From CBDFGS01 sp965247255 (GTDB lineage: Bacteria > Chloroflexota > Dehalococcoidia > Lucifugimonadales > CAUZJF01), in the NCBI GenBank assembly GCA_965247255.1, contig CBDFGS010000013.1, forward strand, positions 496,001 through 560,000: 64,000 nt of DNA, given 5' to 3'. The notes under the pieces were generated by a model that worked only from the letters and a program-made list of their open reading frames with translations, had not been told where the DNA came from and did not search any database. A program made the position numbers and the translations under genes. Below, piece by piece: positions 17,768-29,449 of this stretch (the first letter of the stretch is position 1; every line of letters begins with the position of its first letter).

Positions 17768-20700
17768 CTAGTTAGCCGGCTCCGAGTCCGCGGGAGTTAG
17801 GATGGGCCCCTGGCCTTGGATGCTGCCCTTATTGATATTGACCCAGTACGAGAACTGCGGCCAGATTGTTCTCTTGAGGGTCGCGATCGCCCACTCACGG
17901 ACAACGTTGGCCACGATGGGCGACTGGGTGGTAGCGGTCACCCTCGTTATCAAGGCGATGGCGCGCGTCGCCAGCTCCTCCGGAATGAGCACATCTCGGA
18001 AGACGGTCTCGAATCGAGCCGGGCCTCGGGTGTGCGGCGCCACGAGGTTCCACCCGTGGCGAAGCTTACCGATCACCGGCGCGGCCGCGTGGGCGTTCAG
18101 GAACGGCCCGATGACGGTCATCCGTATCGGCACCGACGTAGTGCCGTAGCCGGGTACCCATACCTTGTCGAAGACGCGGACCAGTGAGCCGTCGGGAGCC
18201 ACGCCACTTCTGCGAGTCCTCATGAGCATGCCCTGATAGGGCTCGGGGCGGAACCCGCTGGTATCTTCGAGGTCTACTCCCGCCAGCCGGTCTCCGGGGA
18301 AGTACTTCAACCAGGGATCGGCGTTGGGATTGGCGTCCGCAACGGAGCCGTCGAAGGCGTAGATCGCTTTCACCACATCCAGGAGCCTCACGACATCCCG
18401 GTCTAGCCGGATGTTGTTGGGTAGAAGCGCTTTCAGGGCGGCCACAAGACTCTGGTCTGCGTTGGCCACCGGCTGCGCGAGAACACGGTCGAACTCGGTG
18501 GGTATGCCGCGGCAAGAAGTGTAGACACCAGCCTCGCCCTTCTTGTGCGTGTTAATGGCGAAGTTGCCGGCGCGCAGCATCTCCAGCGAGGCGTTGACGA
18601 TTGTCGTCGAGTGGCCGTCCACTATGGCGTTGAGGCCATACGCCACGCCGCCCAGCGTGGGGCCGCACTGGCCGTTATGGATGTGATTCAGCTCGGACTC
18701 GAGCCCGGATGCCGTAACGGCGGGGAAGACGTTGATGACAACTTCGGTCTGGCTGCCGAGCGACGTGAGAACCGCCGACCCGACCTGCCCGGAGTTGTTC
18801 TGCTCGTGTAGCGGTATCTTGAGGACCCCGGCCCTGAGAGGTACTAAGCCCAGACCGGTGTAGTTCATACCTGGAACGAGGTAGTAGTTCCGGTTGGAGC
18901 GCTCGCCGACCACATTGAGACTCGTGGTGACGGTGCCTCCGCCGACGATATCGAACGACCAGTCCTGGTCGGTGCTGGAGGCGGTGCCCAGCATGGCGTA
19001 AGTCGCGGCCTTAGACCGTATCGTGTCCAGCCCCAGCATACGCCGTATGATCGCGGGGATGTCGCTTATAGGCCCTAGCGTTCCCATGGTGCCGGTAGTC
19101 GGGGTCCCGCCGGCGACGACCACGTAGTATTCGTCGCCTTCCACGGCCTCGCCCCGGCTGGTGACCGTGATTACGGTTGCCACGGGCTCATCGTCGTTGA
19201 TCGTCACGAGGCCGACGCCGTCGGCGATTTCGACGAGGATGGGTCTCGTGGTAGTCGGCCTGGAGAGCCGCACGATGAACCTCTCGGCGTCTTCCTCGAC
19301 CGCGTCGTCTGACGTCGAGACCGTCACCGACGTGGATGTGGACCCGGGGGAGATCGTAGCGGTGCCCGTGGTGTGGGTGTAGTCGGTGGAGGATTCGGCG
19401 GTAATCGCCCAGGTTGCGAACTCGACCGATATGGTGGTTGCCGCCGGCCTGTCCTGGCGAATCTCCAGGACCGCGGTCTGGCCCTCGAGGACGACATCGT
19501 CGCTGATGAACAGCTTCAGCGCCGGGTCGTCGTCGATGATCTTGACGGTGGACGAGGTGGGCGTGCCGGTAGCGTTGGTGGCCGCTGAGAGGTTGACGAA
19601 GAAGGTCTCCGGGCCCTCAGCGATCCGGTCGTCCTTTATGCCAACTGTAATCGAAGCGGTTGTCGTACCGGCCTTGATGATGAGCGTGCCGGACGTTTGC
19701 TGGTAGTCCAGGCCTGCGGTGGCGGTTTCGTCCGAGGTGTTGAAGTCCACCGAGACGTCACGGCCCGACACCGGGGTGATCCTGAGGCCAAGGGTGATGG
19801 AGCCGGGCTCGTTCTCCTCGACCTCTCCGCCCGCGATTTCGACTACGGGAAGCGGGTCGTCGTCGGTGATGGTGACCGTGGAGGTCGCCCTGCCGATGAT
19901 GGCGTCGCCGAAGACCGCGTCGCTGCCGGTTGGGCTGGAGAGAGCGACCTTAAAGGTCTCCGGGTCCTCATCCAACTGGTCTTGAAGCGTGTTGATCGTG
20001 ATGCTTGAGCTCGTTACGCCGGCGGCGAACGTCACGGTGCCGGTCTTGGCCTGATAGTCAGCGCCGACTTTGGCGGTAGCGTCGAGCGTCTTGTACTGGA
20101 CAGTGACCGTGCCATCCGCCGCCGGCCTGAGGCTCACGGGTATGGTCGCAACCCCACCCTCTGTGACCGTGGCATCGTCGACGGTTAGCGTAGGCTGGTC
20201 GGCTATGGTAACCACGGTGGTGCTGGCGGTGGCGCTCACAGAAGCGTTGGTCGGGCTGTATATGTGCAGGAGGAACTGTTCGCCGCCCAGCTCCAGTATG
20301 TCGTCGCCGATGACGACGACGGATATGATCCCGCCAGGCTGGCCCGCCTGAATCGTCAGGGAGCTGGAGGTAGAGTTGTAGTCGGTCCCCGCTATAGCGC
20401 TGACGGGCGAGGTGTCCGCGGTGTTGAACAACAACGTGACGTCGAAGGCGCTGGGCGCGGTAAGTGTGACCGGGATCCTGGCGATGAAGTTAACGCCGGA
20501 CGCCGGCTCGGGCGCGGTAAACGTCGCTGGCACCGAGGCGGTCGGAGGCGGGTCGTCGTCTGCGATGGTGACTGTAGACGTCGGCCTTCCGATGATGGCG
20601 TCGCCGAAGACCGCGTCGCTGCCCGTGGGGTTGGAGAGGGAGACTTTGAAGTTCTCCTGTTGGGGCTCATCCGACTGGTCCTCAACGGTGTCGACCGTCA

Positions 20701-23470
20701 CGTTCGTGGTCGTGACACCAGGGGCGAAGGTCAGGGTGCCGGTCTTGGCCAGGTAGTCGGTCCCGACCTTGGCAGTGCCGTCAGACGTGGAGTACTGAAC
20801 GGTAACTGTGCCGTCTGCTGCCGGCTGGAGGCTTACGGCGATGCTCGCGGTGTCACCTTCCGTGACGGAGGTGTCGGCGATGGTCAGGGTCGGCTGGTCG
20901 GCAATGGTGACTTCGGTAGTGCTGGCGGTGGCGCTCACAGTGGCGTTCGTTGTCCCGGCGGTGAGGAGGCGTACGAGGAACTGCTCGCCGCCCAGCTCCA
21001 GTATGTCGTCGCCGATGACTACGACGGAGATGGCGCCGCCGGTCTGTCCGGCCGTGATCGTCACGGAGCCGGAGGTAGAGTTGTAGTCGGTCCCCGCTAT
21101 GGCGCTGACGGGCGAGGTGTCCGCGGTGTCGAACGCCACCGTTACGTCGAAGGCGCTGGGCGCGGTAAGGGTGATTGGGATGTTGGCGGTGAAGTTTACG
21201 CCGGACGCCGGCTCGGGCGCCGCAAGCGTGGGCGGCACCGAGGCGGTCGGGGCCGGGTCGTCGTCGGAGATGACCACCGTGGAGGTGGCCGCAACAAGAC
21301 TAATGAGCGAGCCCGTCGAGGCGTTGTACAGCTCGACCTTGAACGACTCTGTGGCAGGCTCCTGCACGTTGTCGTCGATTATGGGAATCGTAATCTTGGT
21401 GCTCGTCTGGCCCACTCCAAACTGCTCGACGCCGCTAAGCTGCACCGCAGCCGTAGTCGCACCGAAGTCCTGCCCCGACTTGGCGGAGCCATCCGCGGTC
21501 CTCCAACTCACCGAGGCTGTCGTAGTGGGCGCAGGGAACACGCTGATCTTGAGCTCTACCGTGCCCGTGCCCGTGTTCTCGGAGACGCCGGCGGTCGCCG
21601 GGGTCAGCGCGAAGGTGGGCAACGGGGGCAGGTCGTCGTTGATTATGGTTATGGTCGTAGTGACGTTGGCGATGGCAAGCAAAGCGGTCTGGCTGGGCGA
21701 CGTGGCCTGTGAGATGGTGACCTTGAAAGTCTCGGTGGGCTCGAAGAGGTCGTCGCCGTTGACGAGCACCTGAATGTTCCCTGTGACGCTTCCCGGGGGT
21801 ATGGTCAGGGTGCCCGCGGCGGCAGCGTAGTCGCCCATCGCCCGGGGGATACTGCCGCAGGCGGTGTATGTGCCCGCATTGCCCTTCTGGTGGAGGTTGA
21901 CGGCGAAGCCGCCCGTCCGCAAGCTGGCCAAGCTGACCGGCACGGTGGCACTGAGGGCATCCAGGGGCCCGCCGGGGACCCTGAAGTAGGTCCCCGCTGC
22001 GGTGGCGATGTTGTAGAGGTTATGCACCACGCCGCCTAGCGTTGGGCCGCACTGGCCGGAGTGGATATGGACCAGCTCCGACGAGAGACTGCCCGGGGAG
22101 ATACTCAGAACAACCTCGGTCTGAGCGCCGCGATCGATGAGCGTCGCGAAGCCGGACTGGCCGGAGCTGTTGTCAGGATTGAGGGCGATGGTCCCGGCCT
22201 GCCTCCGCCTGGGGATGTCTCCGCAGGCTGTGTAGACGCCAGCGTTGTCTTTCTGGTGCAGGTTGATGGCGAAGTCGCCGTTTCTCAGGTCCCGCATGCT
22301 GGCAGGGACGGTGGCCGTGAGGCTGGCTAGGGCGCCGCTTGTAGTGGTCACGATGGTGCCGGCGCCCGTGGCGATGTTGAAGAGGTGGTGCACGACGCTT
22401 CCCAGGCTGCCGCACTGGCCGGAGTGGATGTGGACCATCTCGGACTCCGACGCGCCGGGCCGGATCGCCAGCATGACCTCGGTCGAGGCCCCCTTGGCGG
22501 TGAGCATCGCCCAGCCCTCCTGGCCGGACGCGTTGTCCTGGTGTAGCGGCATGAGTATGACTGCGGCGGGAATGTTGCCGCAGGCCGTATAGACGCCCGC
22601 GTTGCCTTTCTGGTGGAGATTGATAGCGAAGTTGCCGTTCCGCAGGCTGGACAGCGAGGCGTTGACGTTGCTGACCGCGACGCCGCTTCCGGCGATGTCT
22701 GTCAGGGGGTACGGAGCGCCGCCCAGACCGGGGCCGCACTGGCCGGTGTGGATGTGGTTGACTTCGGACTCGAGGGCGCCCGGCGAGATGCTGACGACCA
22801 CGTCGGTGGTGGCGCCCTGCTCGATCAGGGTGGCCCAGCCGTTCTGGCCTGAGCCGCTCATCGCCTTGAGGGGTATGGTGATCGAGGTGAACTCGGCGGG
22901 GATGTCGCCGCAGGCAGTGGTGGTGCCAACACTCTTCCGGTGCACATTGATATAAGCGTTGCCGTCCCGCAGGCTCGCAAGGGTCACGGGGACAGTGGCC
23001 TTGGCGCTCTTCAGGGCGCCTGTGCCGGTGAACTCGATGGTGCCGGCGGCAGTGGCGATGCTAACAAGGCTGTGGACGACGCCGCCGGGGGTGGCGCACT
23101 GGCCAGAGTGGATATGGAAGTCCCCAGACTCCTGCGCGCCGGGTGAGATGGCGAGCATGACCTCGGTCGAGGCCCCCTTGGCGGTGAGCATTGCCCAGCC
23201 GCTCTGGCCGGAGCTGTTCTGCTCCTTGATGGGGATCAGAAGCACCTGGTTGTTGCCGCCCATGCCGGCCACGGCAGTCATGTTCGTGGTCTGGTAATTC
23301 ACGCTGACTGGAGCGCCGCTCGGCTCAGATAGCTCCACGGGGATGTTGACGATCTGGGTGGAAGTGCCGTTACCCTCGGTGACGGATATAGCGGCCGTTG
23401 CGGCGGTGACACCGGGAGCCGGGTCGTCGTCCGTGATCGTCACTACGGCAACGCCGGCCGTGCCGCTGAC
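17768..23470 (-). pseudogene. Giant Calx-beta/CHRD secreted protein, 3' part (IS-split)
   Basis: This is the larger part of a gene cut by an ISNCY element carrying an IS1380 element. It encodes 1,900 residues: five CHRD-like units marked by HIHxGQC, about nine Calx-beta domains ending in DDDPxP or ADQPTLT, and a C-terminal domain with GKLRHGWNLVAPHT and YWVNINKG. Two Calx-beta pairs are nearly repeated with a period of about 700 bp (19.86-21.26 kb). Reading from the 5' part through one copy of the 7-bp target site gives VELINPSRGHAVSGTAGVAV, a continuous Calx-beta strand. The fragment alone has no proper start or signal peptide and is probably not made. The intact protein would be an extracellular adhesive or matrix protein; that role is inferred. 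Confidence 0.8.
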
Positions 23471-23477
23471 GGCGTGG
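23471..23477. repeat. 7-bp target-site duplication, left copy
   Basis: GGCGTGG directly precedes the ISNCY end TGTCGATGG. The same seven bases follow the other end at 26898-26904. Confidence 0.85.
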
Positions 23478-23515
23478 TGTCGATGGCATACGATTCTGTC
23501 AGTAACTAAGCGTTA

Positions 23516-25220
23516 GCCCGAATCCACCGAAGGACGTCCTTGGGGACAGCCCTTGAAGAAGCCAGCGGGTGCTCCTCTGAATCTGGGATAATGGTTTTGG
23601 AACAGAAACCCGCCCGGAAACAAGGAGCACCCAATAGATGCTGCCACAGAACAAACCCGACCGTATCCGCATCCTCTTTGACGACCATCGCCTGGTGGCC
23701 AATGCCGGCCTGCTCCTGCCGGCCACCCTAGCCCGGCACCTGGGCCTGCGGGAACTCGTCGACCATCACCTTGACCTCGGCGGAGCGCCGGGACGGGCGA
23801 ACACTGGGGACAAGATGCTGACGCTGGTCGCTTCCGCGCTGGCAGGCGGCGACTGCATCGACGACGCCGATGCGCTGCGCGCTGGTGGGACGGTTGGTGT
23901 TCTAGGCTGCGTGGTCAAGGCGCCATCCACCCTGGGGACCTTCCTGCGCAGCTTCCGGTGGGGGCATGTCCGTCAACTCGACCGCGTGAGCCGCCAGTTG
24001 TTGGCCCGGGCCTGGGCCGCTGGGGCCGGACCCGGCGACTCGCCCCTGACCATCGACCTGGACTCGACCATCTGCGAGACCTATGGACTGGCCAAGGAGG
24101 GAGCGCGCCACCACGGCTATACCGGCGCCCGCGGCTATCACCCGCTGCTGGCCATTGCCGCCGGCACCGGCGAGGTGCTGATGTCCCGGCTGCGCGAGGG
24201 CCGGGCCAACACCGCCCGTGGCGCCGCCCACTTCCTGCGTGAGACGGTGGGGCGGGTGCGCTACGGCGGGGCCAGGGGACAACTCACGGTGCGGGCCGAC
24301 AGCGGCTTCTACGCCCACACTGTCGTTGCCGCCTGCCGGGAAATGGATGTCCGCTTCTCTATCACCATCCGCCAGCGCGCCAGGCTGCGGGATCTGATCG
24401 AGGCGATACCAGAGGAGGACTGGACTCCCATTCCCTACTGGATGGACGGCGCCGCCGATGTCGCCGAGACGACTTACACCCCGTTCCAGACCAAGCCGGA
24501 CGCCGCGCCGGTGCGGCTCATTGTCCGGCGGGTGAAGCCGACGCCCGGTTCCCAGCTCGCCCTCTTCGCCAGATACAGCTATCACGCCTTCATCACCGAC
24601 CGCGATGGGGAGACGCTGGAACTGGAGGCCGATCATCGCCGCCACGCCGAGGTCGAGAACGCCATACGCGACCTCAAGTACGGCGTCGGGCTGAACCACA
24701 TGCCGTCGGCGCGCTTCGCCGCCAACGGCGCCTGGCTGGCGGTCCAGGTGATGGCGCATAACCTGGCCCGCTGGACGGCGCGGATTGGTCTGGGCGAGCG
24801 GACCGTGATCACCAAGACCCTCAGGCGGCGGGTCTTCGCTCTGGTGGGACGGATCACCCGCTCGGCGCGCCGCCTCACTTTGCATCTCCCCCGGCGCTGG
24901 CCTTGGGAAACCCAGTTCACTCGCGCCTTGGCCCGGCTGCAAGCCATTCCGTTCCCGGCCTGACGGCCAGCCTGCAACTGACCCAACGTCCCCGCAATCT
25001 CGCGCCACCCCGGTCGCGAGAGTCCCCTGCTGCGTATCCTCTCGCCTTCCCGCGCATCGCAACTCCCGCATAGGGCCTTAGGGGCCCTGTGCGGCCACTG
25101 AAGACCGCCCGCCGGCCTCCCATCTACCCCAAGACCCCAGGCCATCTCCCCTGTAGCTCCCTCACCCACCCCCTTCCGCTGCCCTCACGCCGTCCATCGG
25201 TGTCCTTCGGTGGATTCGGG
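23516..25220 (+). mobile_element. IS1380-family insertion sequence, copy 1 (nested)
   Basis: 1,705 bp with inverted ends CCCGAATCCACCGAAGGA. It is inserted in the left end of the ISNCY element, flanked by GTTA on both sides (23512-23515 and 25221-25224); the intact ISNCY copy has a single GTTA there. It carries one transposase gene. Confidence 0.85.
23638..24963 (+). CDS. IS1380-family transposase
   Basis: 441 residues. The DDE catalytic residues are visible in IDLDSTICETYG, VRADSGFYAH and ENAIRDLKYGVGLNH. The last block, with the RRHAEVENAIRDLKYG context, is characteristic of IS1380 transposases. The start ATG lies after AAGGAGCACCCAATAG, a strong ribosome-binding site. The frame is complete, so the element may be active. 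A second copy of equal length (50962-52287) differs by scattered substitutions, so the two are not products of one recent jump. Confidence 0.92.
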   Translation: MLPQNKPDRIRILFDDHRLVANAGLLLPATLARHLGLRELVDHHLDLGGAPGRANTGDKMLTLVASALAGGDCIDDADALRAGGTVGVLGCVVKAPSTLGTFLRSFRWGHVRQLDRVSRQLLARAWAAGAGPGDSPLTIDLDSTICETYGLAKEGARHHGYTGARGYHPLLAIAAGTGEVLMSRLREGRANTARGAAHFLRETVGRVRYGGARGQLTVRADSGFYAHTVVAACREMDVRFSITIRQRARLRDLIEAIPEEDWTPIPYWMDGAADVAETTYTPFQTKPDAAPVRLIVRRVKPTPGSQLALFARYSYHAFITDRDGETLELEADHRRHAEVENAIRDLKYGVGLNHMPSARFAANGAWLAVQVMAHNLARWTARIGLGERTVITKTLRRRVFALVGRITRSARRLTLHLPRRWPWETQFTRALARLQAIPFPA

Positions 25221-25231
25221 GTTAAGGGAAA

Positions 25232-26869
25232 ATGTCAGTCATGAAAGGACTGACATTGACGCAACGAGAACAGACACGATTACAGGCATTGAACCGGTTG
25301 GTGGCGCAACAGTTGACGACGCGTGAGACGGCGACCATTCTTGGGCTGAGCGAACGGCACACTTGGCGGATACTGGCGGCATATCGGAAGGAGGGTGCTG
25401 CCGCTCTAGCCCACGGGAACAGAGGGCGTCGACCTCGCAACGCCGTCGCAGATGGGACACGACGGAAGGTAATCGCCCTGGCACGCACGCGGTATGCGGG
25501 CTTCAATCACACCCATCTGACAGAGATCATTGAGGAGAGAGAGGATGTAGTGCTGAGTCGCTCCACCGTGAGGAGCATCCTCCTAAGCGCAGGGTTGCCC
25601 AGTCCACGATATCGGCGGCCGCCCCGCCACCGGCACAGGCGCCAACGGATGCCTCAGGAGGGGACGCTCCTCCAACTCGATGGCAGTTACCACACCTGGT
25701 TGGAGGACCGAGGACCCTGGCTCACACTGCTCTTAGCGGTGGACGATGCCACGGGGACAGTGCCATACGGAGTCTTGCGTGAGCGAGAGGATACCCAAGG
25801 GTACTTCGAGCTGCTAGAGGGCATCATCGCTCGACATGGAATTCCCCTGGGTGTGTACACCGACCGCCACTCTGTCTTCCAATCTCCGGGCCAGAGGCTT
25901 GAGAACGGGTCTGGCGCCCTTGGCGTTACTCCGACCCAATGGGGCCGCGCCCTGAGGGAGCTTGGCGTGACCCAGGTGTTCGCCCACAGCCCGGAGGCGA
26001 AAGGACGAGTGGAGCGGGCCAACGGCACTTTCCAGGACCGGCTGGTGTCAGAGCTGCGCTTGGCCAATGCCAGCACGCTTCAGGAGGCCAATGCCGTCCT
26101 GAGCACGTTCCTGCCACGCTTCAACGCTCGCTTCGGAGTGCCGCCAACCCAGGCAGGGTCGGCCTACCGGGTCCCAGATGCGGTTCTGGACATAGCTGGT
26201 GTTCTCTGCCACAAGGAGCAGCGCAGAGTGGCCAAGGACAACACTGTGCAGTACCACGGACGTATCCTCCAACTCTTCCCTAATGCCGACCGACCCAGCT
26301 ATGCTGGAGCCAGGGTCGAAGTCCAGGAGCGCCTGGATGGCTGCCTCATCGTGTCCTATCGGGGCATGGTCCTCACACCATCGGAAGCGCCTGCCCTCGC
26401 CGCTTCTCTGCGGGCCCAAGTCAACGTGATGCCACAGGAGATGTCCCCATCACCCGAGCAGACGCCTGAGTGGGAACGCCAGCCACCGACTCCAACTCTG
26501 GGCACACAGTCATCTCCAACGATCTGGTACGAGGACTCCGAGCTCAAGCGACGCCATCGAGAACTGGTCAAGGCGGGGATGGAGCGAGCACGGAAGCTGG
26601 GAAAACGCATCGGACGGCCACCTGTGAGAGAGCGAGATGGCTTTGCTGAGCGGTTCAGACAAGTGGTTGAACGTATCGGGCCTGGAGGTCTTTCGCACCG
26701 TCAGGCAGCCAGTGAACTCGACATCGGCTTCGCGACCCTCAAGCGTCTCCTGGATGCCAGTGAGCCGCTGGCCGTTGCGACGGAAACACCGCTGCCCACG
26801 CTCCTACCGTCCGTAGCCGGACGCTACTTGCCCCAAAATGAGGTTACTGACATAATCGCTCAACGCTAA
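25232..26869 (+). CDS. ISNCY-family transposase, copy A
   Basis: 545 residues. An N-terminal helix-turn-helix (QLTTRETATILGLSERHTWR) and a second winged-helix-like region precede an RNase-H-like core with LQLDGSYHTWLEDRG, VDDATG, YTDRHSVF and SPEAKGRVERANGTFQDRL, giving D, D and E. The C-terminal half has basic and HTH-like segments (LSHRQAASELDIGFATLKRLL). It reads the same as copy B residue for residue. The ATG lies inside the end motif AAGGGAAAATGTCAG; an in-frame ATG follows at 25241. IS1380 copy 1 lies just upstream and separates this gene from the outer left end of its own element. Confidence 0.9.
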   Translation: MSVMKGLTLTQREQTRLQALNRLVAQQLTTRETATILGLSERHTWRILAAYRKEGAAALAHGNRGRRPRNAVADGTRRKVIALARTRYAGFNHTHLTEIIEEREDVVLSRSTVRSILLSAGLPSPRYRRPPRHRHRRQRMPQEGTLLQLDGSYHTWLEDRGPWLTLLLAVDDATGTVPYGVLREREDTQGYFELLEGIIARHGIPLGVYTDRHSVFQSPGQRLENGSGALGVTPTQWGRALRELGVTQVFAHSPEAKGRVERANGTFQDRLVSELRLANASTLQEANAVLSTFLPRFNARFGVPPTQAGSAYRVPDAVLDIAGVLCHKEQRRVAKDNTVQYHGRILQLFPNADRPSYAGARVEVQERLDGCLIVSYRGMVLTPSEAPALAASLRAQVNVMPQEMSPSPEQTPEWERQPPTPTLGTQSSPTIWYEDSELKRRHRELVKAGMERARKLGKRIGRPPVRERDGFAERFRQVVERIGPGGLSHRQAASELDIGFATLKRLLDASEPLAVATETPLPTLLPSVAGRYLPQNEVTDIIAQR

Positions 26870-26897
26870 TCCCTGACATTTTCCCTTGACAACGACA

Positions 26898-26904
26898 GGC
26901 GTGG
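26898..26904. repeat. 7-bp target-site duplication, right copy
   Basis: GGCGTGG, matching 23471-23477. Confidence 0.85.
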
Positions 26905-28523
26905 CCCCTGGACGGGTTGATGAGCTCGACCTTGAAGGTCTCGTTCACCTCGTCGAGGGCGTCGTCGAGGATCGGGATGGTGGTTGTAGTTGAGGTAGTC
27001 CCCGGAGGGAAGACCAGAGTGGTGGTCACCGGCTTGAAGACGCCTGCGGTGCCGAAGTCCGCCCCGGAAACGGCCTGGCTGGCCGTCTTGGTCTCGATGG
27101 TGGTAGTGGTTGTCGAGGCCTGTTCCAGGACCACCTTGAGCTTCAGAAGCACGGGCGGCGGATCGGAAACCTGGAGGTCCACACCGGGGGCCTGCCCAGT
27201 GGTGGCGCTAACGATTCCGCTCATGAGCGGAGTGATGGTGACTACCCTGTCGTTGTCGCACCGGGCAACGATATTCGCGGTTGCGCCCGGGGAGTCGGCG
27301 GCGGTGGAGTAGTCGCTCTGTGCGTTGATGCTGTTCGACTTGCGGATGTTGGTGATGCCGATTGTGTAGTTGCCGATAGGGCTGCTTATCGTGTTGACCG
27401 GAACGGAAGTCCGCTGGAATGTGACTACTCCGATGGGAGATCCGAAGTCAATGGACTCGGCGAAGCTGACGCTAAACGACACAAAGCACTCAGCTCCCGG
27501 GCTTCCATCGGCGTAGGTCACCGTTCCGTTCATGAAGTTGTCGGGAGACGTGAACGTGAAAGTTGGCAGGGTAATAGGTGACTGTGGGAACTTCACGCCA
27601 CCGGAGACGATGCGGTAGTGGATCTCGCTTCCGCCGGTGACGCCGAGAATCCTGACCTGGTGAGTCCTCTTGTTCGCATACTGGCCGAACGGTATCGGGT
27701 TTTCTGATACGGGCTTTGCGGTGCGCCAGTCGGCGGCCGTCGCAAATGAGCCGATCTGGGCTGACAGTTCGCTGGAGCTCAGAGCCCACTCGACCTTGCC
27801 ATCCTCCTCTTGCGCCGAGGTCCAGGTCACGAATACCCCGTCGCTATTCAGCTGCACGTCCTTCGCCGCGTCGAAGGTTATGGGCGCCGTAGATGCGGCG
27901 CTCTCCGGCACGGTAATGTCGGTGACGGCGAAGGAGAAGGCCGGTAGAGTGTCTATGGTGAAGGTGACGTCGCTGCTGGCCGGGAAAGCACCTTTGCCGG
28001 TCGCCGGATCGACTACATGGGCGACGACACGCGCAGAATATGTGCCGGCAAACGCCGTGTTCGCTGGCGGTGTCCAGCAGATGCGGATCTTGATCTTTGC
28101 GGTGGAGTTAATGCCCTTGTAAACGGAGCCGCCGGGGAGTGTGCTGGGGGGCCCCGTGGTTGCCGGGGCCACGTCTACGAACTCGTAGCTATACCAGAAG
28201 TTGCCGGGAACGTGGGTGAGTGTGGTGCTTACGACGCCGGTAGTGAAGTTCAGCGCCAGGAACTCATCGATCAGCTTGACCGGGGTCCCGGAGGTTGACG
28301 TTACGACGAACTGCACACCGCTGAGGGTCGCGGTCTCGTTGGGGAACAGCAGTTCGACGTCGAAGTAGCGAGGTTCGCCGACGGCGTTCGGCGCGGACGT
28401 TGTGGAGAGGGTGATGTGGGAAGGGTCGAGGACGGCCTGGACGGTGCCCCGGCTGAACAGCACGGAGACGATCACCAGGGAGATTAGCAATAATCCAGAA
28501 TAGGCCAGACCCTTCCTATCCAT
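26898..28523 (-). pseudogene. Giant Calx-beta/CHRD secreted protein, 5' part (IS-split)
   Basis: The start is ATG 28523 (MDRKGLAYSGLL) with AAGGTAGGTG upstream; GTG 28529 is an alternative but too close to that site. A signal peptide (about residues 1-30, ending TVQA) leads to a cohesin-like or beta-rich segment (HITLSTTSAPNAVGEPRYFD), a fibronectin-like region, and the beginning of a Calx-beta domain (VNETFKVELINPSRGHA). The frame then enters the IS and ends within 13 codons. With the 3' part it forms about 2,442 residues. Expression now would give only a truncated exported protein of roughly 555 residues. Confidence 0.8.
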
Positions 28524-29071
28524 TTTCACCTACCTTGTTGATCGCGCCGCGCCTCAGTGTCGAGACCAGGGCTGCTGCTACCTTCAAATCAAATATAAGT
28601 AAAGTCGGGCCCAGCTTTAAGGCCCACGCGCCATGTTATATATGGGGGTATGGCGTGTCAATCCCCGTGGTTGCGAGGGCGTGTAAGCGGCGAAAACACC
28701 TGTTAGTGAGCGATACGTCGCGCGTTGGCCTTTACGTAAACGCGAGCGGTTTTCGGAAGATGACCTCGCAACAGCGATTCAAGAGATTCCAGACGCGCCC
28801 ACGGGGGCTTTTGGTGGCCCGGGCGACGCTCGGCGCCAGAGTATCAGCGGTCTAAAGCTTCGTCAACGCCTAAGACCGCATGTCAGATAAGGTTCGTAAG
28901 CTTCGTCGGAGCTGCGCCGATTTTCGCCCGTGTCCCAGAGGAGAGGGCGGGTTTGAAACCCGTCCCCACGATTCCACCCGTGCAGTTGCTTGACTCATGC
29001 ACGGTCCAGCCCGTCGGACATACTCTCAAGTAACTGCTCGTTTCCAGGAGTCTGGAGAGGCCAGCCTTGTC

Positions 29072-29106
29072 TCCCCCTTTCGAAAAGGGGGATTAAGTGG
29101 GATTTG
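29072..29106 (-). repeat. C-rich/G-rich palindromic repeat, copy 3 (inverted)
   Basis: CCCCCTTTCGAAAAGGGGG followed by ATTAAGTGGGATTT, the reverse of the unit at 10516. Confidence 0.65.
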
Positions 29107-29268
29107 CCGCGGGCCGCTCAAAAATCCTCTATCTCCTCTAACGGCTCTCGTTCAGGAGTTTCGCGAGGCCCGCCCGGGGCGCAGCAACAGCGCGCAGCAT
29201 CAACCCCGGCAAGGTTTGTATATGGTTACTTTCATACGCTTGGTCCCCCCTTCGGACAGGCTGCTCAG

Positions 29269-29368
29269 GACGAACAGTGAGTTTCAAGCTACGTTCGAGG
29301 TGAGCCCTTCGGCTCCGCTCAGGACAGGCCTGTCGAACCACGGTGCCGCATGCGAGTTTTAGTGCAAG
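29269..29368 (+). repeat. 100-bp dispersed repeat, copy 1
   Basis: It starts GACGAACAGTGAGTTTCAAG and ends GCGAGTTTTAGTGCAA. An inverted copy with the same boundaries lies at 39497-39598. The inner 25 bases diverge most. Confidence 0.65.
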
Positions 29369-29449
29369 CCGTGCGCCGTGGCCGATCTGTCCGCCTCATG
29401 AGGCGACTCATTCTACGCTCCGATGGCCCTGCGCTGAACCTGGTTTTCA

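Larger units (their letters stand above)
23478..26897 (+). mobile_element. ISNCY-type insertion sequence, copy A, interrupted by IS1380
   Basis: The ends are TGTCGATGG... and, inverted, TGTCGTTGTC.... Subtracting the IS1380 insert and its 4-bp duplication gives 1,711 bp, the same as copy B at 54143-55853. The two ends share two motifs in swapped order: CGATTNTGTCAGTAAC and AAGGGAAAATGTCAG. It is flanked by GGCGTGG on both sides and interrupts the Calx-beta/CHRD gene. Confidence 0.85.

Noticed and set aside
20264..21712. Long plus-strand frame of 482 codons
   Set aside because: Antisense to the Calx-beta domains; Gly/Val/Arg-rich composition follows from the repeats on the other strand.
23902..25071. 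Long minus-strand frames opposite both IS1380 transposases
   Set aside because: Shadows caused by high GC; no domains seen.
28535..28855. Small plus-strand gene of 106 codons
   Set aside because: No ribosome-binding site, no recognisable features, and it overlaps the upstream region of the Calx-beta gene.
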